NCBI GenBank assembly: GCA_964547525.1 | Contig: CAZJOD010000119.1 | Span: 1 to 12,152 of the forward strand | Length of the DNA: 12,152 bases | From: CAZJOD01 sp964547525 | GTDB taxonomy: Bacteria; Bacillota; Clostridia; JAAYHZ01 | Direction: 5' to 3' | Shown: piece by piece, positions 1 through 6,111 of the stretch | Layout: each line of letters begins with the position of its first letter | Position numbering within the stretch: the first letter of the stretch is position 1 | The notes under the pieces: generated by a model | Told to the model about the DNA's origin: nothing | The model's input: only the letters and a program-made list of their open reading frames with translations | The model's database searches: none | Position numbers and translations under genes: made by a program

Positions 1-60
1 TATTTCGTTACGAATTATTATTTTAAACCCTAAAAAAAGCTTTGTCAAGACAAAAGGGCA

Positions 61-99
61 TTTAAAAAACCGTAAATATTACAATTACGGTTTTTTAAA
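61..99. terminator. Bidirectional intrinsic terminator
   Basis: A perfect 15-bp inverted repeat (61-75 against 85-99) encloses a 9-base loop. Its outer part is A6 on the left and T6 on the right, so a U-rich end forms whichever strand is transcribed. It could end the minus-strand gene that stops at 250, or a plus-strand gene ending at or before the left edge of the window. The structure is read directly; its use is inferred. Confidence 0.7.
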
Positions 100-249
100 T
101 TTGTCAATTTTAATCATGATTCTTTCAAAAAAATTATTTTGCTACAAAAATCGAACGAACATTGAATCTGAGTCGTAAATTCAATTGATGAAGGCATTTT
201 TAATGCCAAGTGGCATCGGTATGTTGTGGTTCACAGTAAGAAATAATTA
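100..249. other. Non-coding spacer with small overlapping hairpins
   Basis: No supported gene is seen here. The pentamer ATGCC at 203-207 can pair either with GGCAT at 193-197 or with GGCAT at 212-216, giving two mutually exclusive short hairpins. They lie about 35-55 bases beyond the stop codon of the minus-strand gene at 250. They lack a U-tract and are too short to call as a regulator. Confidence 0.3.
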
Positions 250-678
250 TTATTTACCAATCTCATTTTTTATTTGTTCATACAATGATAGTGTTTCTTG
301 TGTATTGGCATTTGATATTATTATATAGTCAAATTTAGAATTTTGTAACATTACATATATATAAGGCCCTTTACTATTTTGTACCAGCATTTTAATATTT
401 CCTAAATCCGGCGAACTAAAATTTCCTATTAATTTTAATTTAAAGAAATCCATTCCGTTATTTCTTTTTAGATTTTTTGGTAATTGATCCTCGGTATAAA
501 CATCTGTAATGCTTTGTACATCCACGTTCATACCGTAAATTCCCGATATAATTAAAGTCTCACCCTCTAACCCCACTTTTGTGGTGGCAACTGTAATAAA
601 TAAAATAATAACAACAGTAATAATTATAACTGCCGTAACTATTTGTTTTTTGTCATTCTTTTTACCTGATATTATCAT
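250..678 (-). CDS. Small membrane protein with bacterial PH-like domain
   Basis: A 142-residue protein. A short lysine-rich cytoplasmic head (residues 5-11) is followed by one hydrophobic segment at about 13-32, rich in Ile and Val, then an outward-facing domain of roughly 105 residues. That domain alternates beta strands and ends in an amphipathic helix (about 126-140, 'TQETLSLYEQIKNEIG'), which is the pattern of small bacterial PH-like domains of the bPH type. This family call rests on pattern only. The exact role is unknown; such proteins are usually annotated as hypothetical or PH domain-containing. The ATG at 678 is preceded by AAGGGG at 688-693 with 9-base spacing and by a strong promoter, so the start is well supported. 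The gene seems to be a single transcription unit ending at or near the terminator at 61-99. Confidence 0.75.
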   Translation of the reverse strand: MIISGKKNDKKQIVTAVIIITVVIILFITVATTKVGLEGETLIISGIYGMNVDVQSITDVYTEDQLPKNLKRNNGMDFFKLKLIGNFSSPDLGNIKMLVQNSKGPYIYVMLQNSKFDYIIISNANTQETLSLYEQIKNEIGK

Positions 679-707
679 TAAATCACACCCCTTCTATTCT
701 TGACTTA

Positions 708-736
708 ATTATAAAATCAAACGGAGGTAATGTAAA
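708..736 (-). promoter_or_regulatory. Sigma-A-like promoter of the PH-domain gene
   Basis: Read on the minus strand, TTTACA (731-736) and TATAAT (708-713) are separated by exactly 17 bases. Transcription would start near 700, giving a leader of about 22 bases that contains the AAGGGG ribosome binding site. The -10 box is perfect and the -35 box has one mismatch, which suggests strong, probably constitutive expression. Confidence 0.75.
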
Positions 737-810
737 GGTTGGAAATAACCTAGAATAAATAAAATTTAATATAATAATTAATGTAATAATTAATAATTAA
801 GACAAATCAG

Positions 811-843
811 ACCCGTGGCCGCATCGAGCGTCCCCGTGCCGGC
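811..843. repeat. GC-rich island, possible REP-like remnant
   Basis: In this 33-base stretch 26 bases are G or C (79%), inside flanks that are mostly A and T. It can form a small hairpin (820-822 with 828-830) that extends outwards through interrupted pairs. Adjacent text such as AAATCAGACCCGT and GTCCCCGTG resembles the short palindromic repeats that accompany IS200-like (RAYT) transposases in Clostridia. That resemblance is from memory and is not proof. No coding frame or transposase is present. Confidence 0.35.
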
Positions 844-888
844 TTACATTTATAAAAATCAAATTTTAAATTGTATCCTATTTAAGAA

Positions 889-919
889 AAGCCCGGTATG
901 CATCGAACATACCGGGCTT
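889..919 (-). terminator. Second minus-strand intrinsic terminator
   Basis: A perfect 12-bp stem (889-900 with 908-919), six of whose central pairs are G-C, encloses a 7-base loop. On the minus strand it is followed by TTTTCTT. It lies 41 bases downstream of the terminator of the 6S RNA candidate. No gene fits between the two, so it probably acts as a back-up terminator. On the plus strand there is no U-tract directly after the stem. Confidence 0.65.
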
Positions 920-959
920 GGCATATATTTTAAAAAGTACTTTTAAAAATTTACTCTAT

Positions 960-989
960 AAAAAAACCATAAGTATTTTTTACTTATGG
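960..989 (-). terminator. Intrinsic terminator of the 6S RNA transcript
   Basis: A perfect 9-bp stem (967-975 with 981-989) encloses a 5-base loop. On the minus strand it is followed immediately by seven Ts (966-960). It lies about 12 bases past the closing stem of the 6S RNA candidate, and gives that RNA a defined 3' end. Confidence 0.8.
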
Positions 990-1193
990 CTGAATTTCAT
1001 ATTTCCAAAGCACCGTTGCCTCCATTTTGACACCTATCTCACGATAGGTGGGTGTTTTCATGTCGGTTTCTATCTTCCCCTGCCGAAATTCGGAATTATC
1101 TTGGGGCCTGATATCCGCCGATCAGTTCAAACTCCCTTTTAAACTCTGTAGGTTCAAAATAAAAGCTTCACGAATGCCTCAGAAAACTTATTG
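960..1193 (-). ncRNA. ssrS: 6S RNA candidate (RNA polymerase-binding RNA)
   Basis: 6S RNA folds into a rod with a central bubble that mimics an open promoter and sequesters housekeeping RNA polymerase in stationary phase. Here the transcript has a promoter directly upstream and a terminator directly downstream, with no credible ORF. Its 5' part carries CTGAGGCATTCG (1182-1171), close to the CTGAGATGTTCGC of E. coli 6S RNA as I recall it. A 13-base arm (1185-1173) pairs fully, G-U included, with 1014-1002, giving the family's closing stem. Inside lie a TTGAACC segment (1157-1151), an AAAAGGGAG segment, a hairpin flanked by CTGAT and ATCAG, and an 8-bp stem capped by a GUGA tetraloop (CACCTATC/GATAGGTG, 1049-1030), where E. 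coli 6S also has a hairpin. Length before the terminator is about 190 nt, as expected. The 5' end is estimated from the promoter. A covariance-model search was not possible. Confidence 0.78.
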
Positions 1194-1200
1194 TATTATC

Positions 1201-1228
1201 ATTATAGCACGACAATTATTAAAGTCAA
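1201..1228 (-). promoter_or_regulatory. Promoter of the 6S RNA candidate
   Basis: On the minus strand TTGACT (1223-1228) is followed after 16 bases by TATAAT (1201-1206). A TG one base before the -10 box makes it an extended -10 promoter. Transcription should start at about 1192-1195, just before the 5' arm of the RNA's closing stem. This strength suits an abundant RNA. Confidence 0.75.
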
Positions 1229-1368
1229 CAGGTAATTTTTTGTTGTTTTTCATAAAACAAAGTTAAGTGGTTTTATCATGACTTATACCTGTCTTGTGCT
1301 ATAAAATGCAAGTTGAGTATACAGATTTCAATTACTGTTCAGTTTATGAGTTTTTACAGTTAAATCAA
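1229..1368. other. AT-rich spacer, nothing identified
   Basis: This stretch separates the stop codon of the stalk-domain gene from the 6S promoter. I see no convincing terminator for the stalk-domain gene (only a 5-bp ACTGT/ACAGT pairing with a long loop), so some read-through into the 6S gene is possible. No ORF with a ribosome binding site was found. Confidence 0.4.
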
Positions 1369-3153
1369 TCAATGCATTTGCACTTCTAAAACAATTGATT
1401 TAACAATTCCGTTCTCTACATTAAATGTTATATAAGATATCTCACCGTCTGAAAAAACATACGAATGATTTTTATAGTCATTTATTCCCGCAGGATCGGA
1501 TATAAAATATGCATTTATTATTTTCTCATATGAATCGCCAACTTTTATACCACGGCTTGTAACATACTTAGGTGAAACCAATTCAATTTTAGTAATATAA
1601 AAGTTCGTTCCGTTTTGTTTGGGTGAAAACAAGTTAAACTTCAAACCTTCAAATGTTACCGTCTTTATATAAGAACCTGCAAATGTATCGGCACTTTGTC
1701 CTAATTCTATTATTTCTTGCGATACAGGCTCCCCGAATGTTTTCTCCAAATCAAAGTTGTAATCCCACTGACCTAAAGACACTGTTCCTCTGTTATAATT
1801 AACCCAAAAATCCGCTTGGGTATTCAAACATATATCTTTTTGTGATTCAAAAGTAACTATGGCCATATTTCCGGAAGGAATCCAATATAGTTTTCCACCC
1901 AAGCTTTCAACAACAAATCTTAAAGGTAAGACCTGTCTGTTTTGAACTATTTTGGGGGGTGTATTCAACGTAACTTTTTGGTTATTAATATATGCTGTAT
2001 TGGAATCTATAAACATTTTAAGATGAATATCACCCTTTGTTAAAACTGTCATCTTCTCTTCATGATAAAAAGATGCTTCAATGTTCATATACTCCGCAAC
2101 TGTCGCATATGAAACCATTGCAGTGCCATTATCCAAATAAGGTGTTACATCCTGGTTATACTCAGTTTTCTTACCGTTTACAAACAAATTAACTTTACCT
2201 TGTTCGGTTTTAATACATTGACTTAAAAATCTATAAATATTTTCATCAATGCTGTTTCCGTCCATCAAAATTATTTGCTCAAGAAGGGAACAGACTTCTC
2301 TATTAAACGAATCGACTTTTTCTTGTACTATGTAAAAATCACGTGAGCCGGGATTATATTCTTTTAATTGTTCATTAAGTCGGTCTATTTGATCTTTCTT
2401 TATTCTTGCTTGTTCATATAAGCTTTGTCGTAGTGCGGCCGGATCAATAATCTCTATTTCAAAAACTTTTATTGCCGGAACCATGTAAATGCTTGGGGAA
2501 TCATCAATTTTACCTTTTATCCTTATCGCTTTATCTATATAATAGCCAAAATCGAACCCACCTTCCAGTCTGTAACCGGAAGCTTGCCAAAAACCACCTT
2601 CCAAACTCGTATATGTTAATATTCCCTCCAATATAACAGTATCGGAATCGTCAATTTTTTTGCCTGTGATTACTCTGTGTAAAACAGCAATCTTCTCATT
2701 CAGTTCATTTTTTAAGATCGTTATAGTATTTTCCAAGTCTATAACCCTTTTAGAATCAACTCCATATTTATTTATAAAATCCGAATATGTAATAACCTTT
2801 TCATCCAACCGTTTTTCCAAAGCGTCTATATCTTGCTGTAACTCAGCCTTATACATTATATTACCAATTTCAACGATTTGAATTACTCGTACCGCTTTTG
2901 TCATAAATATACTCGGCGAATGGTCAGGTACACATAAAATTGAAACCAGCTTATCGGTATATTGGGAAAAATCCTGTTCACCTATGAGCCTATAACCGTT
3001 TACTTCGTAAAATCCGCCTTCCAAATCGTTGTAATCAACAAATCCCTTCAACTGAATTATGTCAGCATTATCATCATGTGCTTGAACTGCAAATATACTT
3101 AATATCATTGCCAAAACCATTGTAAAAGATATAATTGTTATTCGTTTTTTCAT
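1369..3153 (-). CDS. Exported stalk-domain protein with duplicated module
   Basis: A 594-residue protein. A signal peptide (KKR head, hydrophobic 7-21, likely cleavage after VQA at residue 25) sends it out of the cell. Residues 31-96 and 171-236 are an ungapped duplicate, 30 of 66 positions identical, sharing LEGGF, GYRL and SPSI. Each copy is followed by a charged helical stretch likely to form a coiled coil (about 103-162 and 238-298). Residues about 320-435 resemble the copper amine oxidase N-terminal or 'stalk' domain of Clostridia and Paenibacilli (VNG, then NRQVLPLRFVVESLGG and a W). Copper oxidase activity is not implied. The remaining C-terminal part, about 458-594, is beta-rich with a GIKVGDSYEKII motif, as in domains that follow stalk domains. 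The role is unknown; surface or cell-wall attachment is inferred. The start is supported by AGGAGAGG at 3158-3165. Confidence 0.8.
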   Translation of the reverse strand: MKKRITIISFTMVLAMILSIFAVQAHDDNADIIQLKGFVDYNDLEGGFYEVNGYRLIGEQDFSQYTDKLVSILCVPDHSPSIFMTKAVRVIQIVEIGNIMYKAELQQDIDALEKRLDEKVITYSDFINKYGVDSKRVIDLENTITILKNELNEKIAVLHRVITGKKIDDSDTVILEGILTYTSLEGGFWQASGYRLEGGFDFGYYIDKAIRIKGKIDDSPSIYMVPAIKVFEIEIIDPAALRQSLYEQARIKKDQIDRLNEQLKEYNPGSRDFYIVQEKVDSFNREVCSLLEQIILMDGNSIDENIYRFLSQCIKTEQGKVNLFVNGKKTEYNQDVTPYLDNGTAMVSYATVAEYMNIEASFYHEEKMTVLTKGDIHLKMFIDSNTAYINNQKVTLNTPPKIVQNRQVLPLRFVVESLGGKLYWIPSGNMAIVTFESQKDICLNTQADFWVNYNRGTVSLGQWDYNFDLEKTFGEPVSQEIIELGQSADTFAGSYIKTVTFEGLKFNLFSPKQNGTNFYITKIELVSPKYVTSRGIKVGDSYEKIINAYFISDPAGINDYKNHSYVFSDGEISYITFNVENGIVKSIVLEVQMH

Positions 3154-3263
3154 GTAACCTCTCCTAAAACAAATTATTTATACTTATAAGACGGTAAAAA
3201 AATGAAAAAAGTTCTATATTTGCGAAAAAAATTTACACATACAGGAAAACACCGTGATATTAT

Positions 3264-3282
3264 AAAAATGTTAAAACATTTT
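3264..3282 (-). terminator. Weak AT-only hairpin after the polymerase gene
   Basis: A 7-bp stem (3265-3271 with 3276-3282) with a 4-base loop lies 8 bases after the polymerase stop codon on the minus strand and runs into a T-rich tail. With almost no G-C pairs it would be a poor terminator, so the NHEJ transcript may continue into the stalk-domain gene 110 bases further on. Confidence 0.3.
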
Positions 3283-3289
3283 GAATGTA

Positions 3290-4093
3290 TTACTTTTCTG
3301 TTTTCTCTAATATGAAATCCAGATCAGCCGACCGTTCCGGATTCAACAGGTCTGCAAACAAATCTCCGGTTTTGTCCAATCGTTCTTTTATATTCAATAA
3401 ATTAAAATCCGAAGGATGCACACCTTTTTTTAATTCCTCCCAAGTGACAGGTGTTGCAACAGAAGCCTTTAGAACAGCTCTGGGTGAATACGGACAAATA
3501 ATGGTTTTACCCTGCCATAACTGTAAATAATCAAAGTAAATATTTTTACCTCTTTTTGCCGTTTTCCGCTCTATTGTAAACACTTCCGGATATTTTTGAC
3601 TGAAAAATTTGCCAAAAAACTCATTAATGGCTCTGGCCTGATCATAATTATATTTACCGGCTGTATAAATGTATATTTGAAGGCCGGTGGCACCTGAAGT
3701 TTTCAAATAGCTTTTTATATTGAGTGACTCTAAGGTTTCATTTATTAAAATCGCTCCTTTTGCAACTTCTTTAAAGCTTTGTCCTTCGGAAGGGTCCAAA
3801 TCGAACACAAGACAGTCCGGATTTTTATCTTCCCCTCTGTCGAATGCCACATGTAGTTCTAGAGCAGCCATATTCCCAAGCCACACCAATGTTTCCAAAT
3901 CGTTTAAAAGGATATATTTGTTATCATTCCAATCTCGTGTCTTTATAAACTCAGGTGCGTGCTCGGGTATGTTTTTCTGATAAAAAGACTTGCCTGATAT
4001 ACCATCGGGATATCTTATGCAAGTCAAGAGCCTGTCTTTAGAATACGGTAAGATATATGGCGCCAAAAGAATCAACTTCTGAATGTATTCCAT
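3290..4093 (-). CDS. ligD: NHEJ DNA polymerase (LigD polymerase domain, AEP type)
   Basis: The polymerase/primase part of LigD, which fills gaps and adds nucleotides at broken ends held by Ku before ligation. Family motifs are clear: RYPDGISGKSFYQKN (27-41), LELHVAFDR (78-86), metal-binding DLD (Asp98 and Asp100), TSGATGLQIYI (132-142), the third acidic residue in YFDYLQ (Asp188), and YSPRA..ASVATPVTWEEL (202-221). Coordinates start at the first in-frame ATG, giving 267 residues, but this is probably not the real N-terminus. The same frame stays open upstream to 4219 and encodes the conserved beginning of the domain (see the entry at 4094-4219). No ribosome binding site stands at a proper distance before this ATG. 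In Bacillus this domain is the C-terminal half of one LigD protein; here it is a separate frame after the ligase gene. Catalytic residues are intact, so it may still be active. Confidence 0.85.
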   Translation of the reverse strand: MEYIQKLILLAPYILPYSKDRLLTCIRYPDGISGKSFYQKNIPEHAPEFIKTRDWNDNKYILLNDLETLVWLGNMAALELHVAFDRGEDKNPDCLVFDLDPSEGQSFKEVAKGAILINETLESLNIKSYLKTSGATGLQIYIYTAGKYNYDQARAINEFFGKFFSQKYPEVFTIERKTAKRGKNIYFDYLQLWQGKTIICPYSPRAVLKASVATPVTWEELKKGVHPSDFNLLNIKERLDKTGDLFADLLNPERSADLDFILEKTEK

Positions 4094-4219
4094 CTTTGAT
4101 ATTCCGGCTTCTTCCCATAAAAGCTTATCAAAATTACTTATTTTAATTTCATTATCATTTATTTTAACAGAGCTTGTTTGTTTAACCGTAAAATCAACCC
4201 TTTCATATATATTTATATA
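4094..4219 (-). other. In-frame N-terminal part of polymerase, no usual start codon
   Basis: The frame of the polymerase continues upstream from its first ATG for 42 codons, until the TAA at 4220-4222. The translation includes INDNEIKISNFDKLLWEEAG, which matches the conserved opening of LigD polymerase domains (pattern N-x-DK-x-LWxEAG), so it is real coding sequence. Yet these codons include no ATG, GTG or TTG. An ATG at 4204-4206 lies in another frame and opens only 15 codons. One extra G there (ATGGAAAGG instead of ATGAAAGG) would give a good start, MERVDFTV, so a one-base deletion or a sequence error is plausible. An ACG at 4187-4189, 8 bases after GAAAGGG, is the only in-frame codon with Shine-Dalgarno-like support. 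Which of these applies cannot be settled here. Confidence 0.7.
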
Positions 4220-4256
4220 TTAAAATTATTTATCCATTTATTGGCAAGAACAATTT

Positions 4257-5192
4257 TTACGTAATAATTTCATCCCCGACAGCTTCATCCACCGACAGAT
4301 CGGTAAATCCTAAAATTCTAGGTTGTCTTAACAACCCTTCACTTGTCCGTTCGGCAAAACCAATCCAACATGTTAAAGAAGGTTTCAACCAAATTACATT
4401 ATCACTAATATCATATTCTACAAAGGGACAGTTATCCTGTCTTAATCTTTCGGTATAGGTACTTAACAATCTAAGATCCGAATTCTTTAAACCTATGGCG
4501 GCACTTCCGATATAAACAGCTATACCGTCATGATATACCCCCAAAATTAACGAACTCGGAAATCCTTCTTTTAGATTTAATCCGAATACTATAGCAAGGA
4601 TCTTTTTTTGAACTTTAGTTTTGTACCAATAGTTGTGTCTCTTCCCCCCTATGTAGAAACCGGTGGGACTTTTAGATACTATTCCTTCCAAATTTTCATG
4701 TTTCATCAAATCAAAAAGCTTTGCACCGTCGGTAAAATCATCTGTAACGGTTATAAATTCATTGGGTTTGAAGCATGAACGAAGCATATCCATTCTTTTA
4801 TTTAGAGGAAGATAACGAATATCCATTCCGTTATACCAAAGCATGTCAAATAATATATACCTAACCGGATATTTTTCTATAAACAAAGAAAGGTTTCTTA
4901 TATTGTTTAACCTGTCTCGTTTTAATACCGATTGAAATGAGGGACGTGATTTATCAAACACTACCAATTCACCGTCTAACACAGCTTCTTTTACATTTAT
5001 CAATTCTCCAATTTTCTCAGCTTCGGGATAAAAACCTGTCCTTTCTCTTCCTGACTTATTAAATATCCTGACTTGTCCGTTTTGCACATATGTCAAGCCT
5101 CTTATTCCGTCCCATTTTATATGATGTATATATCCGGCCGTCCGAACAACCGAATCGGTTAACACCGGTTCCATAGGTTCCATCCATTCCAT
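4257..5192 (-). CDS. ligD: ATP-dependent DNA ligase of the NHEJ pathway (LigD ligase part)
   Basis: Seals double-strand breaks after Ku binding, using ATP. The 311-residue product has all nucleotidyltransferase motifs: I, KWDGIR with the AMP-accepting Lys26; III, LDGELVVFD (Glu75); IIIa, YILFDMLW; IV, EGIVSK (Glu169); V, YWYKTK (Lys191 and Lys193). An OB-fold domain follows (about 195-300). It lacks the phosphoesterase domain of mycobacterial and Pseudomonas LigD, as expected for the Bacillus type. The start follows AAAGGGTG with a short spacer; further ATGs at codons 4 and 7 are alternatives. It begins 15 bases after the ku stop, so the two are almost certainly co-transcribed. In Bacillus the polymerase would continue in the same chain; here a TAA and a frame change separate it. 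Confidence 0.92.
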   Translation of the reverse strand: MEWMEPMEPVLTDSVVRTAGYIHHIKWDGIRGLTYVQNGQVRIFNKSGRERTGFYPEAEKIGELINVKEAVLDGELVVFDKSRPSFQSVLKRDRLNNIRNLSLFIEKYPVRYILFDMLWYNGMDIRYLPLNKRMDMLRSCFKPNEFITVTDDFTDGAKLFDLMKHENLEGIVSKSPTGFYIGGKRHNYWYKTKVQKKILAIVFGLNLKEGFPSSLILGVYHDGIAVYIGSAAIGLKNSDLRLLSTYTERLRQDNCPFVEYDISDNVIWLKPSLTCWIGFAERTSEGLLRQPRILGFTDLSVDEAVGDEIIT

Positions 5193-5207
5193 AAAACACC
5201 CTTTCTT

Positions 5208-6023
5208 TTATCCTGTCTGTTTTTTTGACCCGATCTTTTTCTTTTTGTTTTCTTTTTCAGTTTGCTTTAAGCTTGCCTGTAAAGCTTCCATAATATCGAT
5301 AACATTACCTTGGGGAGCCGAAGGAGCGGCCTTGATTTCCTGTCCTTCGATCTTTTTATGAATCAAATCAAGCAGATCCTGCCTATAAGTATTAACATAT
5401 TTTGACGGATCAAATGCCTCGGTCAGGTTTTCTATCAATTTTGAAGCCATGTCCATTTCTTTTTTATCGGTAGACATATCCTGCGGAACACCCGGTACTA
5501 ATGAAATTTCTCTAACCTCATCGGGATAAAAAATGGTTTCCATAATTAAAAGATTTTTGTATACCCTTAATGCGGCTAAGCTTTCTTTATTTCGAATGGT
5601 AATTTTAGCGATTGCAATTTTTCCTGTATCATTCATTGCTTGTCTTAAAAGGTTATATGCTTTTTCTCCCGTATCCTGTGGTGAAAGATAATATGATTTG
5701 TCAAAATAAATAGGATCTATTTCAGATAATTGAACAAAATCAAGGATTTCTATGGAACGTGCTCTTTTTTCGCCTCCAAGGGCATTCAAATCATTTTCAT
5801 CTATAATAACAAACTTACCTTGCTCATACTCATATCCCCTTATTATTTCCTCTTCTTGTATTTGTTTGTTACATGTGGGGCAAACTTTTTCATATTTTAT
5901 AGGCGTGTTGCATTCTTTGTGTAAATATTTAAATCTTACATCCTTATCTTCGGTAGCTGCAAACATTTTTACAGGTATATTAACCAGTCCAAAACTGACA
6001 GAACCCTTCCACATAGTATGCAT
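5208..6023 (-). CDS. ku: Ku, DNA end-binding protein of bacterial NHEJ
   Basis: The homodimeric ring that threads onto double-strand DNA ends and recruits LigD. The 271-residue length is normal. The N-terminus has the family signature WKGSVSFGLVNIPVKM (5-20). His35, Cys38, Cys48 and Cys51 (HKEC...CPTC) form a possible metal-binding cluster also seen in other bacterial Ku proteins. The middle has FDKSYYLSP (107-115) and LAALRVYKNLLIMETIFYPDEVR (149-171). The tail from about 254 is very lysine-rich, which fits DNA contacts outside the ring. The ribosome binding site AGGAG lies 12 bases before the ATG, somewhat far; the ATG three codons later is even farther. It is the first gene of a ku-ligase-polymerase unit and starts 88 bases after the lipoprotein gene, with no clear terminator between. 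Bacillus ykoV is expressed in the forespore; I could not find a convincing sigma-G promoter here. Confidence 0.95.
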   Translation of the reverse strand: MHTMWKGSVSFGLVNIPVKMFAATEDKDVRFKYLHKECNTPIKYEKVCPTCNKQIQEEEIIRGYEYEQGKFVIIDENDLNALGGEKRARSIEILDFVQLSEIDPIYFDKSYYLSPQDTGEKAYNLLRQAMNDTGKIAIAKITIRNKESLAALRVYKNLLIMETIFYPDEVREISLVPGVPQDMSTDKKEMDMASKLIENLTEAFDPSKYVNTYRQDLLDLIHKKIEGQEIKAAPSAPQGNVIDIMEALQASLKQTEKENKKKKIGSKKQTG

Positions 6024-6111
6024 GATAAAATAAATCTCCTTTTTCTTCTTATCTTTTCAAACGTTGCATACTTTTATTCATAAGAAATTAAGAGAAGATT
6101 ACCGTTACTAT

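Noticed and set aside
2..178. A stop-free plus-strand frame of about 58 codons running in from the left edge.
   Set aside because: The translation looks like random AT-rich sequence, it runs straight through the terminator hairpin at 61-99, and there is no recognisable domain.
918..1266. Short plus-strand frames over the region of the 6S RNA candidate.
   Set aside because: They lack ribosome binding sites and lie antisense to a structured RNA unit with its own promoter and terminator.
1369..3153. Copper-dependent amine oxidase activity for the stalk-domain protein.
   Set aside because: Only the N-terminal-like 'stalk' domain is present. No catalytic amine oxidase domain is seen.
6024..6111. 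A TGAATA element upstream of ku as the -35 box of a sigma-G promoter.
   Set aside because: No matching -10 sequence (CATnnTA-like) lies at a suitable distance, so the call would rest on one hexamer.
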